From Cellulomonas_A sp047229345 (lineage in GTDB: Bacteria > Actinomycetota > Actinomycetes > Actinomycetales > Cellulomonadaceae): a DNA stretch of 64,000 nucleotides. The notes beneath the pieces are model-generated. The model did not search any database. It was not told where the DNA came from and saw only the letters and a list, made by a program, of their open reading frames with translations. The stretch's first letter is position 1. Every line of letters starts with the position of its first letter. Location of the stretch: the NCBI RefSeq assembly GCF_047229345.1, contig NZ_JBFTER010000008.1:17364-81363 (forward strand), given 5' to 3'. This document shows, one piece after another, positions 16,958-25,013 of this stretch. The position numbers and the translations under genes are program-made.

Positions 16958-16998
16958 CACGCCCGCCCGGCAGCGCGCAGGCGTGCCGGGCGGGCGTG
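16958..16998. terminator. Strong hairpin
   Basis: A perfect 15-bp stem, CACGCCCGCCCGGCA with its complement and an 11-base loop, lies 45 bases past the stop of the minus-strand gene ending at 17043. Confidence 0.7.
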
Positions 16999-17042
16999 TG
17001 GTCGTGCGGTGGTGCCGGTGCCCGCTGCGGGCCCCGGTCGGG

Positions 17043-17690
17043 TCAGGCGGCGGTGCCCCGCGTGGCGGCGGCCAGCGCCGCGCGCAGCCCGTCGGCGTCG
17101 AGGTCGGGGCCGTAGCCGGGGGTGCCGGGCTCGATGCGCCAGCTGTCGGCGAGCGTGCCGGCGTCGACGGGGTCGAAGCCCAGCTCGTCGAGCAGCGCGC
17201 TGACCTGTGCCTTCGCGTCGTCGTGGTCGGAGGCCACGGCGAGCGCGCGGCGGCCGGGCGTGCCCGACGGGGTGCCGCGCGAGCCCAGGTCGGCGGCGGT
17301 GATGTGGTTGAACGCCTTCACGACGGACGACTCCGGGAGGTGCTCCTGGAGCAGCGCGGAGCTCGTCGTCTCGTGCGCGTCGAGCTCGGGGACCTGTCCG
17401 TCGCGCTGCCAGTAGTAGTTGTTGGTGTCGATCACGACCTTGCCCACGAGGGGCTCGACGGGGACGCTGCGGTAGGCCTTGAGCGGGATCGTCACGACGA
17501 CGACGTCCCCCGCCTCGGCCGCCTCCTGCGCCGTCCCGGCACGCGCGCGGTCGCCGAGCTCCGCGACGAGGTCCGTGAGGGTCTCCGGGCCGCGCGAGTT
17601 GCTCACCACCACGTCGTACCCGTGCTCGACGGCGAGGCGCGCGAGCGTCCCGCCGATGTGTCCGCTGCCGATGAGTCCGATGGTCGTCAT
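17043..17690 (-). CDS. NADPH-dependent F420 reductase-family oxidoreductase
   Basis: The 215-residue protein opens with a Rossmann motif IGLIGSGHIGGTLARLAVEHG and a VVVSNSRGPE segment recognising NADP phosphate. The middle VVIDTNNYYWQRDGQ and KAFNHITAADL segments match the NADP oxidoreductase / F420-dependent reductase family (also annotated NAD(P)-binding YqeC/COG2085). It may pass hydride between NADPH and F420 or reduce another substrate; the family label is firm, the substrate is not. It is divergent from the AfsA locus, with 262 bases between starts. Confidence 0.88.
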   Translation of the reverse strand: MTTIGLIGSGHIGGTLARLAVEHGYDVVVSNSRGPETLTDLVAELGDRARAGTAQEAAEAGDVVVVTIPLKAYRSVPVEPLVGKVVIDTNNYYWQRDGQVPELDAHETTSSALLQEHLPESSVVKAFNHITAADLGSRGTPSGTPGRRALAVASDHDDAKAQVSALLDELGFDPVDAGTLADSWRIEPGTPGYGPDLDADGLRAALAAATRGTAA

Positions 17691-17832
17691 GGTGGCTCGA
17701 ACCGTGCGGGACGCCGAGGTGTTCCCGGCGCGGTGCCGCCGCGTCGGGCACCCGCCCAGGAGCGTGCGCAAGCGCTTCGACGCAGTGTCGCGTTCATCCC
17801 TTTGTCGCTGGTTCGCCCCGGGATGCCTCTGC

Positions 17833-17871
17833 TACTGTCCGGACAGGTCACAGAGCCCTGATAGGTGTCAG
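17833..17871 (+). promoter_or_regulatory. Promoter and operator-like cluster upstream of afsA homologue
   Basis: TACTGT (17833-17838) is a -10-like hexamer. It overlaps the perfect palindrome CTGTCCGGACAG (17835-17846). CAGAGCCCTGATA (17851-17863) follows and is nearly the inverse of TATCAGGGTTCTG at 20738; the same CAGAGCCCTGA is found at 22847. These shared words suggest one common regulator for the locus. Confidence 0.6.
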
Positions 17872-17952
17872 CAAACGCACGTCGGCACCCGGGCCCCGTG
17901 CTGCCGGGTGGACCTCTCGGCTCCGCACCGCTCATGCTTCTGGGGGAAGTCC

Positions 17953-19011
17953 ATGATCACCGAGTCCCTGGACCTCACGCGGAGCCCGCTGGACGGCCCG
18001 GGGCTCAGCGACCGGACCACGGTCGACCGCCGGCTGGTGCACCGCGCGGCGCTGAGCGAGGTCTTCGTGACCGACTCGGCGCAGGTCGGGGAGGCGGCGT
18101 ACGAGGTCGGCGCGCAGCTGCCGCCGCAGCACGGCTACTACGGCGACCACACCGGCCGCGTCCCCCGGGTCGACCCGCTGCTGCTCCTGGAGTGCTGTCG
18201 GCAGGCCGAGACGCTCGTCGCACACGCCTACCTCGGCGTCCCGCTCGGCCAGCACTTCGTCCTGCGCTCGTGGGACATGGCGTTCCCCGGCACCGGCGAG
18301 ATCCCGGTCGGCTACGCGCCCCCGACGCTGCGCCTGCTCGTCGAGGTTGAGCGCCCCCGCACGGTGCACGGGGTCCTGCGCTCGCTGACCTACCGCGTGA
18401 CCGTCTTCGTCGCGCAGCCAGTCGGGGAGTCCGAGGTCGGGCGGCTGTCGACCGAGGTCATGTTCGCCTCCCCGATGGCGTACCGCGCCCTGCGGGACAC
18501 GCGCCGCCGCACGACCCTCGTGACCAGCGCCGGCCTGCGCGACGCCCCCGTGCCGCCGCCCCTCGACCCGGCCCTCGTCGCCCGGGCGCACGAGCGCAAC
18601 GTGGTGCTGACCACGGTCGAGGCCGACGAGCACGAGGTCCGCGGGGTCCTGCGGCTGCCCTTCGCCAACGCGAGCCTGTTCGACCACGCGCAGGACCACG
18701 TGCCCGCGATGGTGCTGACCGAGGCGGCCCGTCAGCTGGCCCTCGTCGCGCTCGCCGACGTGCACGGCCTGTCCGCGCAGCACACGCACGTCGGTGCCGT
18801 CAGCGGGCAGTTCCTGCAGTACGTCGAGCTCGACGAGCCGACGGTCCTGCACATGGAGGCCCCCCGGCCGCCCGTGCGGTCGGCGCCCGACCAGCCGCCG
18901 CGCTCGACCGTCGCCGTGCGGGTCGTGCAGGGCGACCGGCCCGCCGCGACCATCGAGCTCGCGCTCGACACGCTGCCGGGACCGCTGGGCGCCCACCGGG
19001 CGGGCGCGTGA
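17953..19011 (+). CDS. AfsA/ScbA-family butenolide (gamma-butyrolactone signal) synthase
   Basis: The 352-residue protein contains two AfsA hot-dog repeats. The first (residues about 28-160) has LVHRAALSEVFVTD and DPLLLLECCRQAETLVAH with Glu 80; the second (about 205-335) has DHAQDHVPAMVLTEAARQLAL. AfsA joins a beta-ketoacyl group to dihydroxyacetone phosphate, the first committed step to A-factor-type butyrolactones and the related furans. GGGGGAAG lies before the ATG. Downstream oxidase, phosphatase, reductase and MarR genes could complete and control the pathway. The family is typical of Streptomyces, so its presence here is notable. Confidence 0.92.
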   Translation: MITESLDLTRSPLDGPGLSDRTTVDRRLVHRAALSEVFVTDSAQVGEAAYEVGAQLPPQHGYYGDHTGRVPRVDPLLLLECCRQAETLVAHAYLGVPLGQHFVLRSWDMAFPGTGEIPVGYAPPTLRLLVEVERPRTVHGVLRSLTYRVTVFVAQPVGESEVGRLSTEVMFASPMAYRALRDTRRRTTLVTSAGLRDAPVPPPLDPALVARAHERNVVLTTVEADEHEVRGVLRLPFANASLFDHAQDHVPAMVLTEAARQLALVALADVHGLSAQHTHVGAVSGQFLQYVELDEPTVLHMEAPRPPVRSAPDQPPRSTVAVRVVQGDRPAATIELALDTLPGPLGAHRAGA

Positions 19012-19128
19012 CGGTCGGCACGGTGGTCCCGGCCGGCGCTGGCGCTGCCGACCACAGCCGTCCCGCGGGGCCGTCCCGCGGCGACGCACCGACCGCGCGG
19101 CCCGCGCCGCCGACCCCGGAGGGTGCTC

Positions 19129-20697
19129 GTGCCTGATCCGCGTGTTCTGGTGGTGGGCGCCGGGCCCGTCGGTCTCGTCCTCGCGTGCGAGCTGCTGCGG
19201 CGCGGGATCGACGTGCGGGTCGTCGACAAGCGCACGCAGGCACCGGCGCACTCGAGGGCGGCGATCCTCTGGCCGCGCCAGCTCGAGCTCCTGCGCCGGA
19301 CGGGCGTGACGCCGCGGCTGCTCGAGCGCGGTCACCGGGTCGACGCCGTCGCGTTCTGGTCCGAGGGTCGCCGCAAGGGCACCGTGCGGATCTCGACGGT
19401 GCCCGACGCGCTCTACCCGTTCGCGGTGACGATCCCCCAGACCGTGACGGAGGAGATCCTCGCGCAGCGCGTCGTCGAGCTCGGCGGGACGATCGAGAGC
19501 GGCACCGAGCTGCTCGTGCTGTCGCACCCCGACGAGCGCGACGGCGGCCCGCACGTGTCGCTGCGCGGTCCCTCGGGCGAGGTGACCTATGAGCGGTTCG
19601 ACTGGGTGGTCGGCGCGGACGGCGCCCACAGCACGGTCCGCCGTCTGCTCGAGGTGCCGTTCACCGCGGCCCCCGTCAACGTCGCCTTCGGCATCTGCGA
19701 CGCCCCCGTCGAGGGCGCGCCGTCGGACCGCACGGTGCACTACTTCTGGTCCGGCGCCGGGATGATCGGCCTCGCCCCGCTGCGCGAGGGCGTCTACCGG
19801 GTCGCGATGAGCCTGCCGACGGCCGAGGGGCCGCCGCCGCCGCGCGAGCTGTTCCAGCGCCTGCTCGACGAGCGTGCGCCGGGCTCCGGCACGGTGGGCG
19901 AGCCGGAGTGGACCGCGGCCTTCGCGGTGCGCTTCGGGACGGCCGGGGCCTTCCGGAAGGGCTCGTGCTTCCTCGTGGGCGACGCCGCGCACATCATGAG
20001 CCCGGCCAACGGTCAGGGGATGAACACCGGCGTGCAGGACGCGGTGAACCTCGGCTGGAAGCTCGCGGCCGTGATCCGCGGCGAGGCGCCCGACGCGCTG
20101 CTCGACACCTACGAGACCGAGCGCCGGGCGGCGGCCGTGCGGGTCACCGCCGCGACGGGCGTGCAGACGCGCCTGGGCCTCCTGGGCAGCCCGTGGCGCC
20201 GGTGGCTCCGTGACGCCGCGGTGGTCGTCGCGGACCGCACGCGGCTGCTCCAGCGCGCCGCGCCGATGTTCGCCCAGCTCGACACGAGCTACGCGCCGGG
20301 CCGGACGCCGCTCCTGGGGAGCCGGTCGCTGCGGGTGGGGGACCGGGTGCCGGCCTTCGTGGACGACGGCAGCGACTGGCCGGGCGCCAGGACGTGGCCC
20401 GTCCTCGACGCGGACGCGTGGACCCTCCTGCTCTGGCCGGGGCGTGCCGGTCGTGCCGTCGACCCCGGGCGTGCCGCGGCTATCGCCGCCGGGCTGCCCG
20501 ACGTCCGGGTCACCGATCTCGCGTCCCTCGCGTCGCCGGCCCTCCGCCGCGTGCTGGGCGGTGCGCCGCGGTTCCTGCTCGTGCGGCCGGACGGCCACCT
20601 GGCGGCCCACGGCGGGCTCACCGGCGCCCGCGCCGCCGTCGACGCGGTCCGTGCGGTGCTGCCGGTCAGCGCCGCGGGGGCTCGCCGTCCTGCGTGA
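19129..20697 (+). CDS. Class A FAD-dependent monooxygenase
   Basis: The 522-residue protein has the N-terminal FAD motif VLVVGAGPVGLVLACEL, the DG motif WVVGADGAHSTVRR near residue 165, and the GD motif CFLVGDAAHIMSPANGQGMN near residue 282. It has a C-terminal thioredoxin-like region as in phenol/PHBH-type hydroxylases. It inserts one oxygen atom from O2 into a substrate using NAD(P)H. I start it at the GTG at 19129, which has GGAGG 6 bases upstream; the GTG at 19123 would sit on that site. Its place between afsA and the phosphatase suggests tailoring of a butenolide or its acyl chain. Confidence 0.9.
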   Translation: MPDPRVLVVGAGPVGLVLACELLRRGIDVRVVDKRTQAPAHSRAAILWPRQLELLRRTGVTPRLLERGHRVDAVAFWSEGRRKGTVRISTVPDALYPFAVTIPQTVTEEILAQRVVELGGTIESGTELLVLSHPDERDGGPHVSLRGPSGEVTYERFDWVVGADGAHSTVRRLLEVPFTAAPVNVAFGICDAPVEGAPSDRTVHYFWSGAGMIGLAPLREGVYRVAMSLPTAEGPPPPRELFQRLLDERAPGSGTVGEPEWTAAFAVRFGTAGAFRKGSCFLVGDAAHIMSPANGQGMNTGVQDAVNLGWKLAAVIRGEAPDALLDTYETERRAAAVRVTAATGVQTRLGLLGSPWRRWLRDAAVVVADRTRLLQRAAPMFAQLDTSYAPGRTPLLGSRSLRVGDRVPAFVDDGSDWPGARTWPVLDADAWTLLLWPGRAGRAVDPGRAAAIAAGLPDVRVTDLASLASPALRRVLGGAPRFLLVRPDGHLAAHGGLTGARAAVDAVRAVLPVSAAGARRPA

Positions 20698-20737
20698 GCG
20701 ACGGCCTCGTGCGCCCGAACTTACGGCGAACCCCGAG

Positions 20738-20775
20738 TATCAGGGTTCTGCTAGAGATACGGGTTCTGATACCGT
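20738..20775 (+). promoter_or_regulatory. Promoter with two operator-like repeats upstream of HAD-IB gene
   Basis: TATCAGGGTTCTG is followed 18 bases later by a second GGGTTCTG (20743-20750 and 20761-20768), which runs into the -10-like TACCGT (20770-20775). The first copy is the inverse of the afsA-promoter word at one mismatch. Placement over the -35/-10 region fits repression. Confidence 0.55.
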
Positions 20776-20841
20776 CGATCACGACCGAGGGCGTCAGCCG
20801 TCGCTCGCCGGATCTGCACCCGTGCTCACCTGGAGGCTGAC

Positions 20842-21597
20842 TTGACCGCCACCATCCCCCGTCTCCCGGACGAGGCCGCGACCGCCGCCGGCGGCGACGA
20901 GCCCACCGGGATCGCCTTCTTCGACGTCGACGGCACGCTCCTGCGGCTCACGAGCCTCGTCTCGTTCTACGAGTACTACGTGCGCGGCTTCGCCCCCGTC
21001 GAGCGGGCCCGCAGCCTCGACGCGCTCGCGGACCTGCTGCGCGCAGACCTCCCGCGCGAGGAGGCCAACGCGGCCTACTACCGGCTCATCGCGGGCGAGC
21101 CCGTCGCGGACATGGCCGCCGCCGGCCGCCGCTGGTTCGCGCAGGTGCTCCTGCAGGGCTTCGTCGACGGCGCCGTCCACGCGCAGCTCGACGTGCACCG
21201 CGCCGCCGGCCGCGCGATCGTGCTGGTCTCCGGCTCCTTCCCGGCCTGCCTCGAACCCGTCGCCGCGCACCTCGGCGCCGACCGCGTGCTGTGCTCGCGC
21301 CCCGAGATCGCGCACGGGCGCTACACGGGCTGGATCGGCACCCCGATGATCGGGGACGCCAAGGCCGCCGCGGTCGCCGCGGTGCTCGACGAGCTGGCGC
21401 CCGGCACCCCGTCGTGGGCGTACGGGGACCACGAGTCCGACCTGCCGATGCTCGAGCAGGTCCGCACCCCCGTCGTCGTCGGCGCCGACGCCGTGCTCAC
21501 CCGGCTCGCCCGGGAGCGTGGCTGGGAGGTCCTCGACGGCGAGGGGCCGCTCGCCGCGACCGCCGAGACCCGCCCGGCCGCGAGCCGGGCGCGCTGA
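20842..21597 (+). CDS. HAD-IB family phosphatase (SerB/MmfP-like)
   Basis: The 251-residue protein has motif I FFDVDGTL (Asp 28 nucleophile, Asp 30), motif II VSGSFPACLEPVAAHLGAD, a Lys in IGDAKAAAV and motif IV YGDHESDLPML, the HAD-IB pattern of phosphoserine-phosphatase relatives. In AfsA-initiated pathways a phosphatase must remove the phosphate from the dihydroxyacetone-derived part; MmfP of methylenomycin furan synthesis is such a HAD enzyme, so this gene is a natural candidate. The start is TTG with GGAGG 5 bases upstream; the leader carries two operator-like repeats. Confidence 0.88.
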   Translation: MTATIPRLPDEAATAAGGDEPTGIAFFDVDGTLLRLTSLVSFYEYYVRGFAPVERARSLDALADLLRADLPREEANAAYYRLIAGEPVADMAAAGRRWFAQVLLQGFVDGAVHAQLDVHRAAGRAIVLVSGSFPACLEPVAAHLGADRVLCSRPEIAHGRYTGWIGTPMIGDAKAAAVAAVLDELAPGTPSWAYGDHESDLPMLEQVRTPVVVGADAVLTRLARERGWEVLDGEGPLAATAETRPAASRAR

Positions 21598-21748
21598 CAG
21601 CCCCGGCCTCGGCGGCACCGGGATGCGCACCGCCACGCGGCTCGCACCGGTGCGAGGGGCGTCGAGGTCGGGGCCTCGTCCACGCACGGCCGAGCGGGCA
21701 GCGACCCGTGGACCCGCTCGACCCGTCCGACCGTCCCGAGGAGCCGCC

Positions 21749-22792
21749 GTGCGTGCCGTCCAGCTCTCCGAGCACGGCGGGCCCGAGGTGCTGCGGGTCG
21801 CCGAGGTCGCGGAGCCGGTCCCGGGAGCCGGGGACGTGCTGGTCGAGGTCGCCTGCACGGGCGTGACGTCGGCCGACGTCCAGGTCCGCCGGGGTCGGGT
21901 CGCCGTGGACCTCCCGCACGTCCCGGGCCTCGCGGTCAGCGGCCGGGTCGTCGCGGTCGGCGAGGCGGTGACGACGCTGGTTCCCGGGCAGCGGGTGGTG
22001 GCGCTGGTCCTCGCCGGCGGAGGGGCCGCGGAGCTCGTGGTGGCGCCGGGGTGGGCGGTCGTGGCGCTGGAGGGCGAGCTCGAACGGCTCTCCGACGCCG
22101 TCGCGGCCGCGGTGCCGTGCGACGTGACGACCGCCTGGGGGCTCCTCGAGGCGGCGCGGGTCGGGGAGCGCGAGACGGTGCTCGTGCTCGCTGCGGCCGG
22201 CGGTGTCGGCTCGGCGGCGGTCCAGCTCGCGATCGCGCAGGGGGCGATCGCGGTGGCCGCCGTCGAGCACGACGCCGCACGGGCCAGCGCCCGCAGCTGG
22301 GGTGCCCGGCACGTCGTGACGTACGACGGGCTGACGCAGCCGGGCCACCCGCTCGACGACCTGCTGGGCGGGCGTCCGGTGGACGTGGTGCTCGATCCCG
22401 TGGGGGGTGCTGTCGGGCGGGCCGCGGCGGCGACCCTCGGCTTCGGCGGGCGCCACGTCGTCCACGGCGACGGCTCCGCCGAGGACGACGTCGTCGCGAC
22501 GAGCTGGGTGCGCCGGACGGGGACGAGCCTCGTCGGGTACGACCTCCGCGCCCTCGCCGTCGCCGCGCCGGAGCGGCTGCGCGAGCACCTGACGGACGCG
22601 CTGCACGCCGTCGCGGACGGGACCGTCGGGCTCGATGTGAGCGCACACCCGCTCGACGACGTCGCCGCGGCCCACGTCGCGCTCGGGTCGCCGACCTCCA
22701 CCGGGACGCGCATCCTGCACGTCGGAGGGCGCACGCGCACACCCCGGGCCGGGTCCGACGGTGGTCCCGCGCCTGACCACCCCGATTGGTGA
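21749..22792 (+). CDS. MDR-superfamily NADPH:quinone-reductase-like enzyme
   Basis: The 347-residue zinc-free MDR protein has an N-terminal GroES-like half (VRAVQLSEHGGPEVLRV) and a nucleotide-binding half with VLVLAAAGGVGSAAVQLA (AxxGVG motif) near residue 150, plus a late DPVGG. It reduces activated double bonds with NADPH. In A-factor synthesis an enoyl-type reductase (BprA) reduces the butenolide ring, and an MDR enzyme beside afsA could do the same; this is inference. The GTG start has GAGGAG upstream. It is separated from the phosphatase by 151 bases with no obvious own promoter. Confidence 0.88.
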   Translation: MRAVQLSEHGGPEVLRVAEVAEPVPGAGDVLVEVACTGVTSADVQVRRGRVAVDLPHVPGLAVSGRVVAVGEAVTTLVPGQRVVALVLAGGGAAELVVAPGWAVVALEGELERLSDAVAAAVPCDVTTAWGLLEAARVGERETVLVLAAAGGVGSAAVQLAIAQGAIAVAAVEHDAARASARSWGARHVVTYDGLTQPGHPLDDLLGGRPVDVVLDPVGGAVGRAAAATLGFGGRHVVHGDGSAEDDVVATSWVRRTGTSLVGYDLRALAVAAPERLREHLTDALHAVADGTVGLDVSAHPLDDVAAAHVALGSPTSTGTRILHVGGRTRTPRAGSDGGPAPDHPDW

Positions 22793-22825
22793 CCCGAGGG
22801 AAACCGTGGTCCGGTGGGGGACCAG

Positions 22826-22859
22826 TAGGCTGAACCGGACGTCAATCAGAGCCCTGACA
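22826..22859 (+). promoter_or_regulatory. Promoter and operator-like site upstream of marR
   Basis: TAGGCT (22826-22831) is a -10-like hexamer. GTCAATCAGAGCCCTGAC (22841-22858) has GTCA/TGAC ends and contains CAGAGCCCTGA, the word shared with the afsA promoter at a similar distance past the -10. Confidence 0.55.
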
Positions 22860-22879
22860 CGACGCGACGAAGGGGTCAC

Positions 22880-23341
22880 ATGAGCAGCAAGGCTGAGTCG
22901 GCCAGGATCCAGGCGGAGATCGCCGCGCGTCTGGGGCAGTCGATCAAGAGGGCCGAGCAAGCGCTCATCGCGCGGAAGAGCCAGGCGCTGCGCCCCTTCG
23001 ACCTCACGGTGCCGCAGTACGCCGCGCTCATGGTCCTCTCGTACTCCCCGGGTCTGTCCGGCGCCCAGCTCGCTCGCGCGTGCATGGTCACGCCGCAGAC
23101 CATGGCGACGGTGCTGGGGAACCTCAAGTCCAAGGGGCTCATCCGCCGCGACCCGTCCTCGGTGCACAAGAAGGTGCTCGTGACGGAGCTGACGCGCACG
23201 GGCCGTGCGGTGCTCAGCGAGGCGGACGCCGCGGCGCGGGCCGTCGAGGACCGGCTCTCCGCGGAGTTCGACCGGGAGGACCAGGAGCAGCTGCGCTCGC
23301 TGCTCGAGCGCGCGATCAAGGTGCTGTCGAGCGACGGTTGA
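22880..23341 (+). CDS. MarR-family transcriptional regulator
   Basis: The 153-residue winged-helix protein has LTVPQYAALMVLSYSPGLSGAQLARACMVTPQTMATVLGNLKSKGLIRR as its DNA-binding core and a long N-terminal helix (RLGQSIKRAEQALIARKSQ) for dimerisation. MarR proteins usually repress their own and neighbouring genes and release DNA on ligand binding. Here the shared operator-like word in its own, the afsA and the phosphatase promoters suggests it is the local repressor, in the place that TetR-type butyrolactone receptors hold in Streptomyces. GAAGGGG precedes the ATG. A strong terminator hairpin follows. Confidence 0.9.
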   Translation: MSSKAESARIQAEIAARLGQSIKRAEQALIARKSQALRPFDLTVPQYAALMVLSYSPGLSGAQLARACMVTPQTMATVLGNLKSKGLIRRDPSSVHKKVLVTELTRTGRAVLSEADAAARAVEDRLSAEFDREDQEQLRSLLERAIKVLSSDG

Positions 23342-23363
23342 GCCCGGCCCGGGGGCCGGGCTC
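23340..23363 (+). terminator. Terminator hairpin after marR
   Basis: A perfect 10-bp stem GAGCCCGGCC / GGCCGGGCTC with loop CGGG starts inside the marR stop codon. It closes the 17.9-23.3 kb locus. Confidence 0.7.
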
Positions 23364-23449
23364 AACCGGTGCGCGTCACCGGCGCGTCGAGCCTGCAGGT
23401 GACCGCCCGCGGACGTGCGCCGACGCCGGCGTGTGCCGGCGACCCGCCG

Positions 23450-24094
23450 TCAGACCGTGCGGGCGACCTCGGTGAAGTCGAGACGCGTCTGGCGCGGGTA
23501 GGTCGCGGGCGTCGAGAGGTCGTCGTGCTCGGCGGGCGCCTGCCCGACGTTGATGACGAGCACCGAGCGCCACGACGTGCCGGCGAGCAGGTCGGCGTCG
23601 AGCGCGGCGGCGTCGAACCCGCCCATCGGTCCGGCGTGCAGGCCGGCGGCCCGGAGCCCGACGATCAGGTACCCGGCCTGCAGGAACGCGTTGTCGCGGG
23701 CCATCGCGGCGCGCGCCTCGGGGGCGCCGGCGAGGCCCTCGGCGACGGCGGCCATGTGGGGCGCGAGGCGGCCCATGTGCTCGTGGAAGTCGACGTCCGT
23801 CGCGACGACGAGGCTCAGGGGCGCGCGCTCGGTCTTGGCGCGGTTGCCGCCGGCCATGTGCGCGGCGAGGCGCGCGCGGCCCTCGGGGGAGCGGACGACG
23901 AGCACGCGCATCGGGCTCGTGTTCATCGCGGTGGGTCCCCAGCGGACGAGGTCGTACACGGCGGCGAGCTGCGCGTCGGTGATCTCGTCGGCGGAGAAGG
24001 TGTTGACCGTGCGGGCCTCGCGGAACAGGAGGTCGGCGGTCTGCTCGTCGAGGACGAGCGGGGTCTCGGACGGGCTCAGCGTGTCGGTCGTCAT
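23450..24094 (-). CDS. Nitroreductase-family protein (malonic semialdehyde reductase RutE-like)
   Basis: The 214-residue FMN-dependent enzyme has RTVNTFSADEITDAQLAAVYDLVRWGPTAMNTSP, carrying the FMN-binding Arg and the Ser/Asn cluster, and a C-terminal GLHAGPMGGFD, typical of the RutE/HadB branch of nitroreductases. It would reduce an aldehyde or nitro group with NAD(P)H. The start region is covered by a CTTGA-N4-TCAAG dyad (24100-24113) only 5 bases before the ATG, suggesting a repressor there. It is divergent from the DedA gene. Confidence 0.9.
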   Translation of the reverse strand: MTTDTLSPSETPLVLDEQTADLLFREARTVNTFSADEITDAQLAAVYDLVRWGPTAMNTSPMRVLVVRSPEGRARLAAHMAGGNRAKTERAPLSLVVATDVDFHEHMGRLAPHMAAVAEGLAGAPEARAAMARDNAFLQAGYLIVGLRAAGLHAGPMGGFDAAALDADLLAGTSWRSVLVINVGQAPAEHDDLSTPATYPRQTRLDFTEVARTV

Positions 24095-24099
24095 GATTG

Positions 24100-24113
24100 C
24101 TTGAAGTGTCAAG
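24100..24113. promoter_or_regulatory. Dyad at the nitroreductase start
   Basis: CTTGAAGTGTCAAG is CTTGA-N4-TCAAG, a 14-bp inverted repeat directly before the nitroreductase ATG. It is a likely binding site for a MarR/HxlR-type regulator not encoded nearby. Confidence 0.45.
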
Positions 24114-24198
24114 TCTTGCGCCGGATTCCGGCGGCGGACGTCGTGTGCGTCACACGCGCCGGACGTTGGGGGAACCTTCGCTGCGCGTTCACCGAATT

Positions 24199-24242
24199 TC
24201 GACAGAAACCGATTGACTGTCGATAGGTCGCTGCCCGAGGAT
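24199..24242 (+). promoter_or_regulatory. Promoter with overlapping dyad upstream of DedA gene
   Basis: TTGACT (24213-24218), 18 bases, GAGGAT (24237-24242). A dyad TCGACAG-N11-CTGTCGA (24199-24223) covers the -35 box. GAGGAT ends 6 bases before the ATG of a leader micro-ORF. Confidence 0.5.
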
Positions 24243-24248
24243 CGACGC

Positions 24249-24284
24249 ATGACCGCTGCGCGCTCCACCGGGTGTGACGCGTGA
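24249..24284 (+). CDS. Leaderless 11-codon leader peptide coupled to DedA gene
   Basis: ATG at 24249 encodes MTAARSTGCDA; its TGA overlaps the GTG of the DedA gene (GTGA, 24281-24284). The -10-like GAGGAT ends 6 bases before the ATG, so it would be the first codon of the message. The design matches the 14427 leader peptide. Confidence 0.4.
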   Translation: MTAARSTGCDA

Positions 24285-24976
24285 CCGCCGACTGGGTGGG
24301 TCACCTCGCGGACACCCCGTGGGCCGTCGTCGTGCTCGGGCTCGTCACGGTCGTCGACGGGTTCTTCCCCCCGGTCCCGAGCGAGTCGGCGGTCGTCGCG
24401 CTCGCGGCCCTCGGTGCGGCCGGCCGCGGCCCGGATCCGGCGGTCGTCGGCGTCGTCGCGGCGCTCGGGGCGTTCGCGGGCGACCAGGTGGCGTACACGC
24501 TCGGGCGGCGCCTGCCTGCCGGCGGTCGTGGCGTCGTCCGCTCGCGCCACGGCCGGCAGGTGCTCGCCTGGGCCGAGGACGCCCTCGCACGGCGCGGCGG
24601 CGTCCTGATCCTGGCCGCGCGGTTCACGCCGGGGGGACGGGTGCTCGTGAACATGACGGCCGGGGCCGTCGGGTTCCCCCGCGGACGCTTCAGCGCGATC
24701 GCCGCGCTCGCCGCCGTGCTCTGGGCGGCGGGCTCCGTGCTGCTCGGGGTCGGTGCCGGGCACCTGCTCGCCGCCCACCACCCGCTCGTCGGGATGGGCG
24801 CCGGGGTCGCCGGTGGGCTGCTCGTCGGGCTGGTCGTGGACCGCGTGCTGCGGCTGCGCGCCGCGGGTGCAGCGCGGCGCGCGGCTCCCCGCCGCACGCC
24901 CGAGGCGGCTGCGTGCGCCCGGTGCGCGGACCCCGCGCCCGCCGAGCTCACGTTCGCGGTGCACCGCCTGGCGTGA
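24281..24976 (+). CDS. DedA-family membrane protein
   Basis: The 231-residue protein has the DedA/VTT layout: an early re-entrant loop DGFFPPVPSESAVV with the conserved Pro and Glu, GAFAGDQVAYTLGRRL, and the second re-entrant motif FTPGGRVLVNMTAGAVGFP with the key Arg and Gly. DedA proteins are proposed lipid scramblases or flippases, including for undecaprenyl phosphate. The GTG start overlaps a leader peptide. The last 45 residues are cytosolic, Ala/Arg-rich and include CARCAD, a short Cys pair not typical of the family. Confidence 0.9.
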   Translation: MTADWVGHLADTPWAVVVLGLVTVVDGFFPPVPSESAVVALAALGAAGRGPDPAVVGVVAALGAFAGDQVAYTLGRRLPAGGRGVVRSRHGRQVLAWAEDALARRGGVLILAARFTPGGRVLVNMTAGAVGFPRGRFSAIAALAAVLWAAGSVLLGVGAGHLLAAHHPLVGMGAGVAGGLLVGLVVDRVLRLRAAGAARRAAPRRTPEAAACARCADPAPAELTFAVHRLA

Positions 24977-25013
24977 CCGGTCGCGCGTCCGCCGGGCGCG
25001 CGCCGCGCAGGGC

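Noticed and set aside
17932..20610. Very long open frame antisense to the afsA and monooxygenase genes
   Set aside because: It is Arg/Pro/Gly-rich with no recognisable domain and mirrors the codon bias of the real genes on the other strand. The same applies to long frames at 35789-38029 (minus), 35647-38004 and 39974-42331 (plus).
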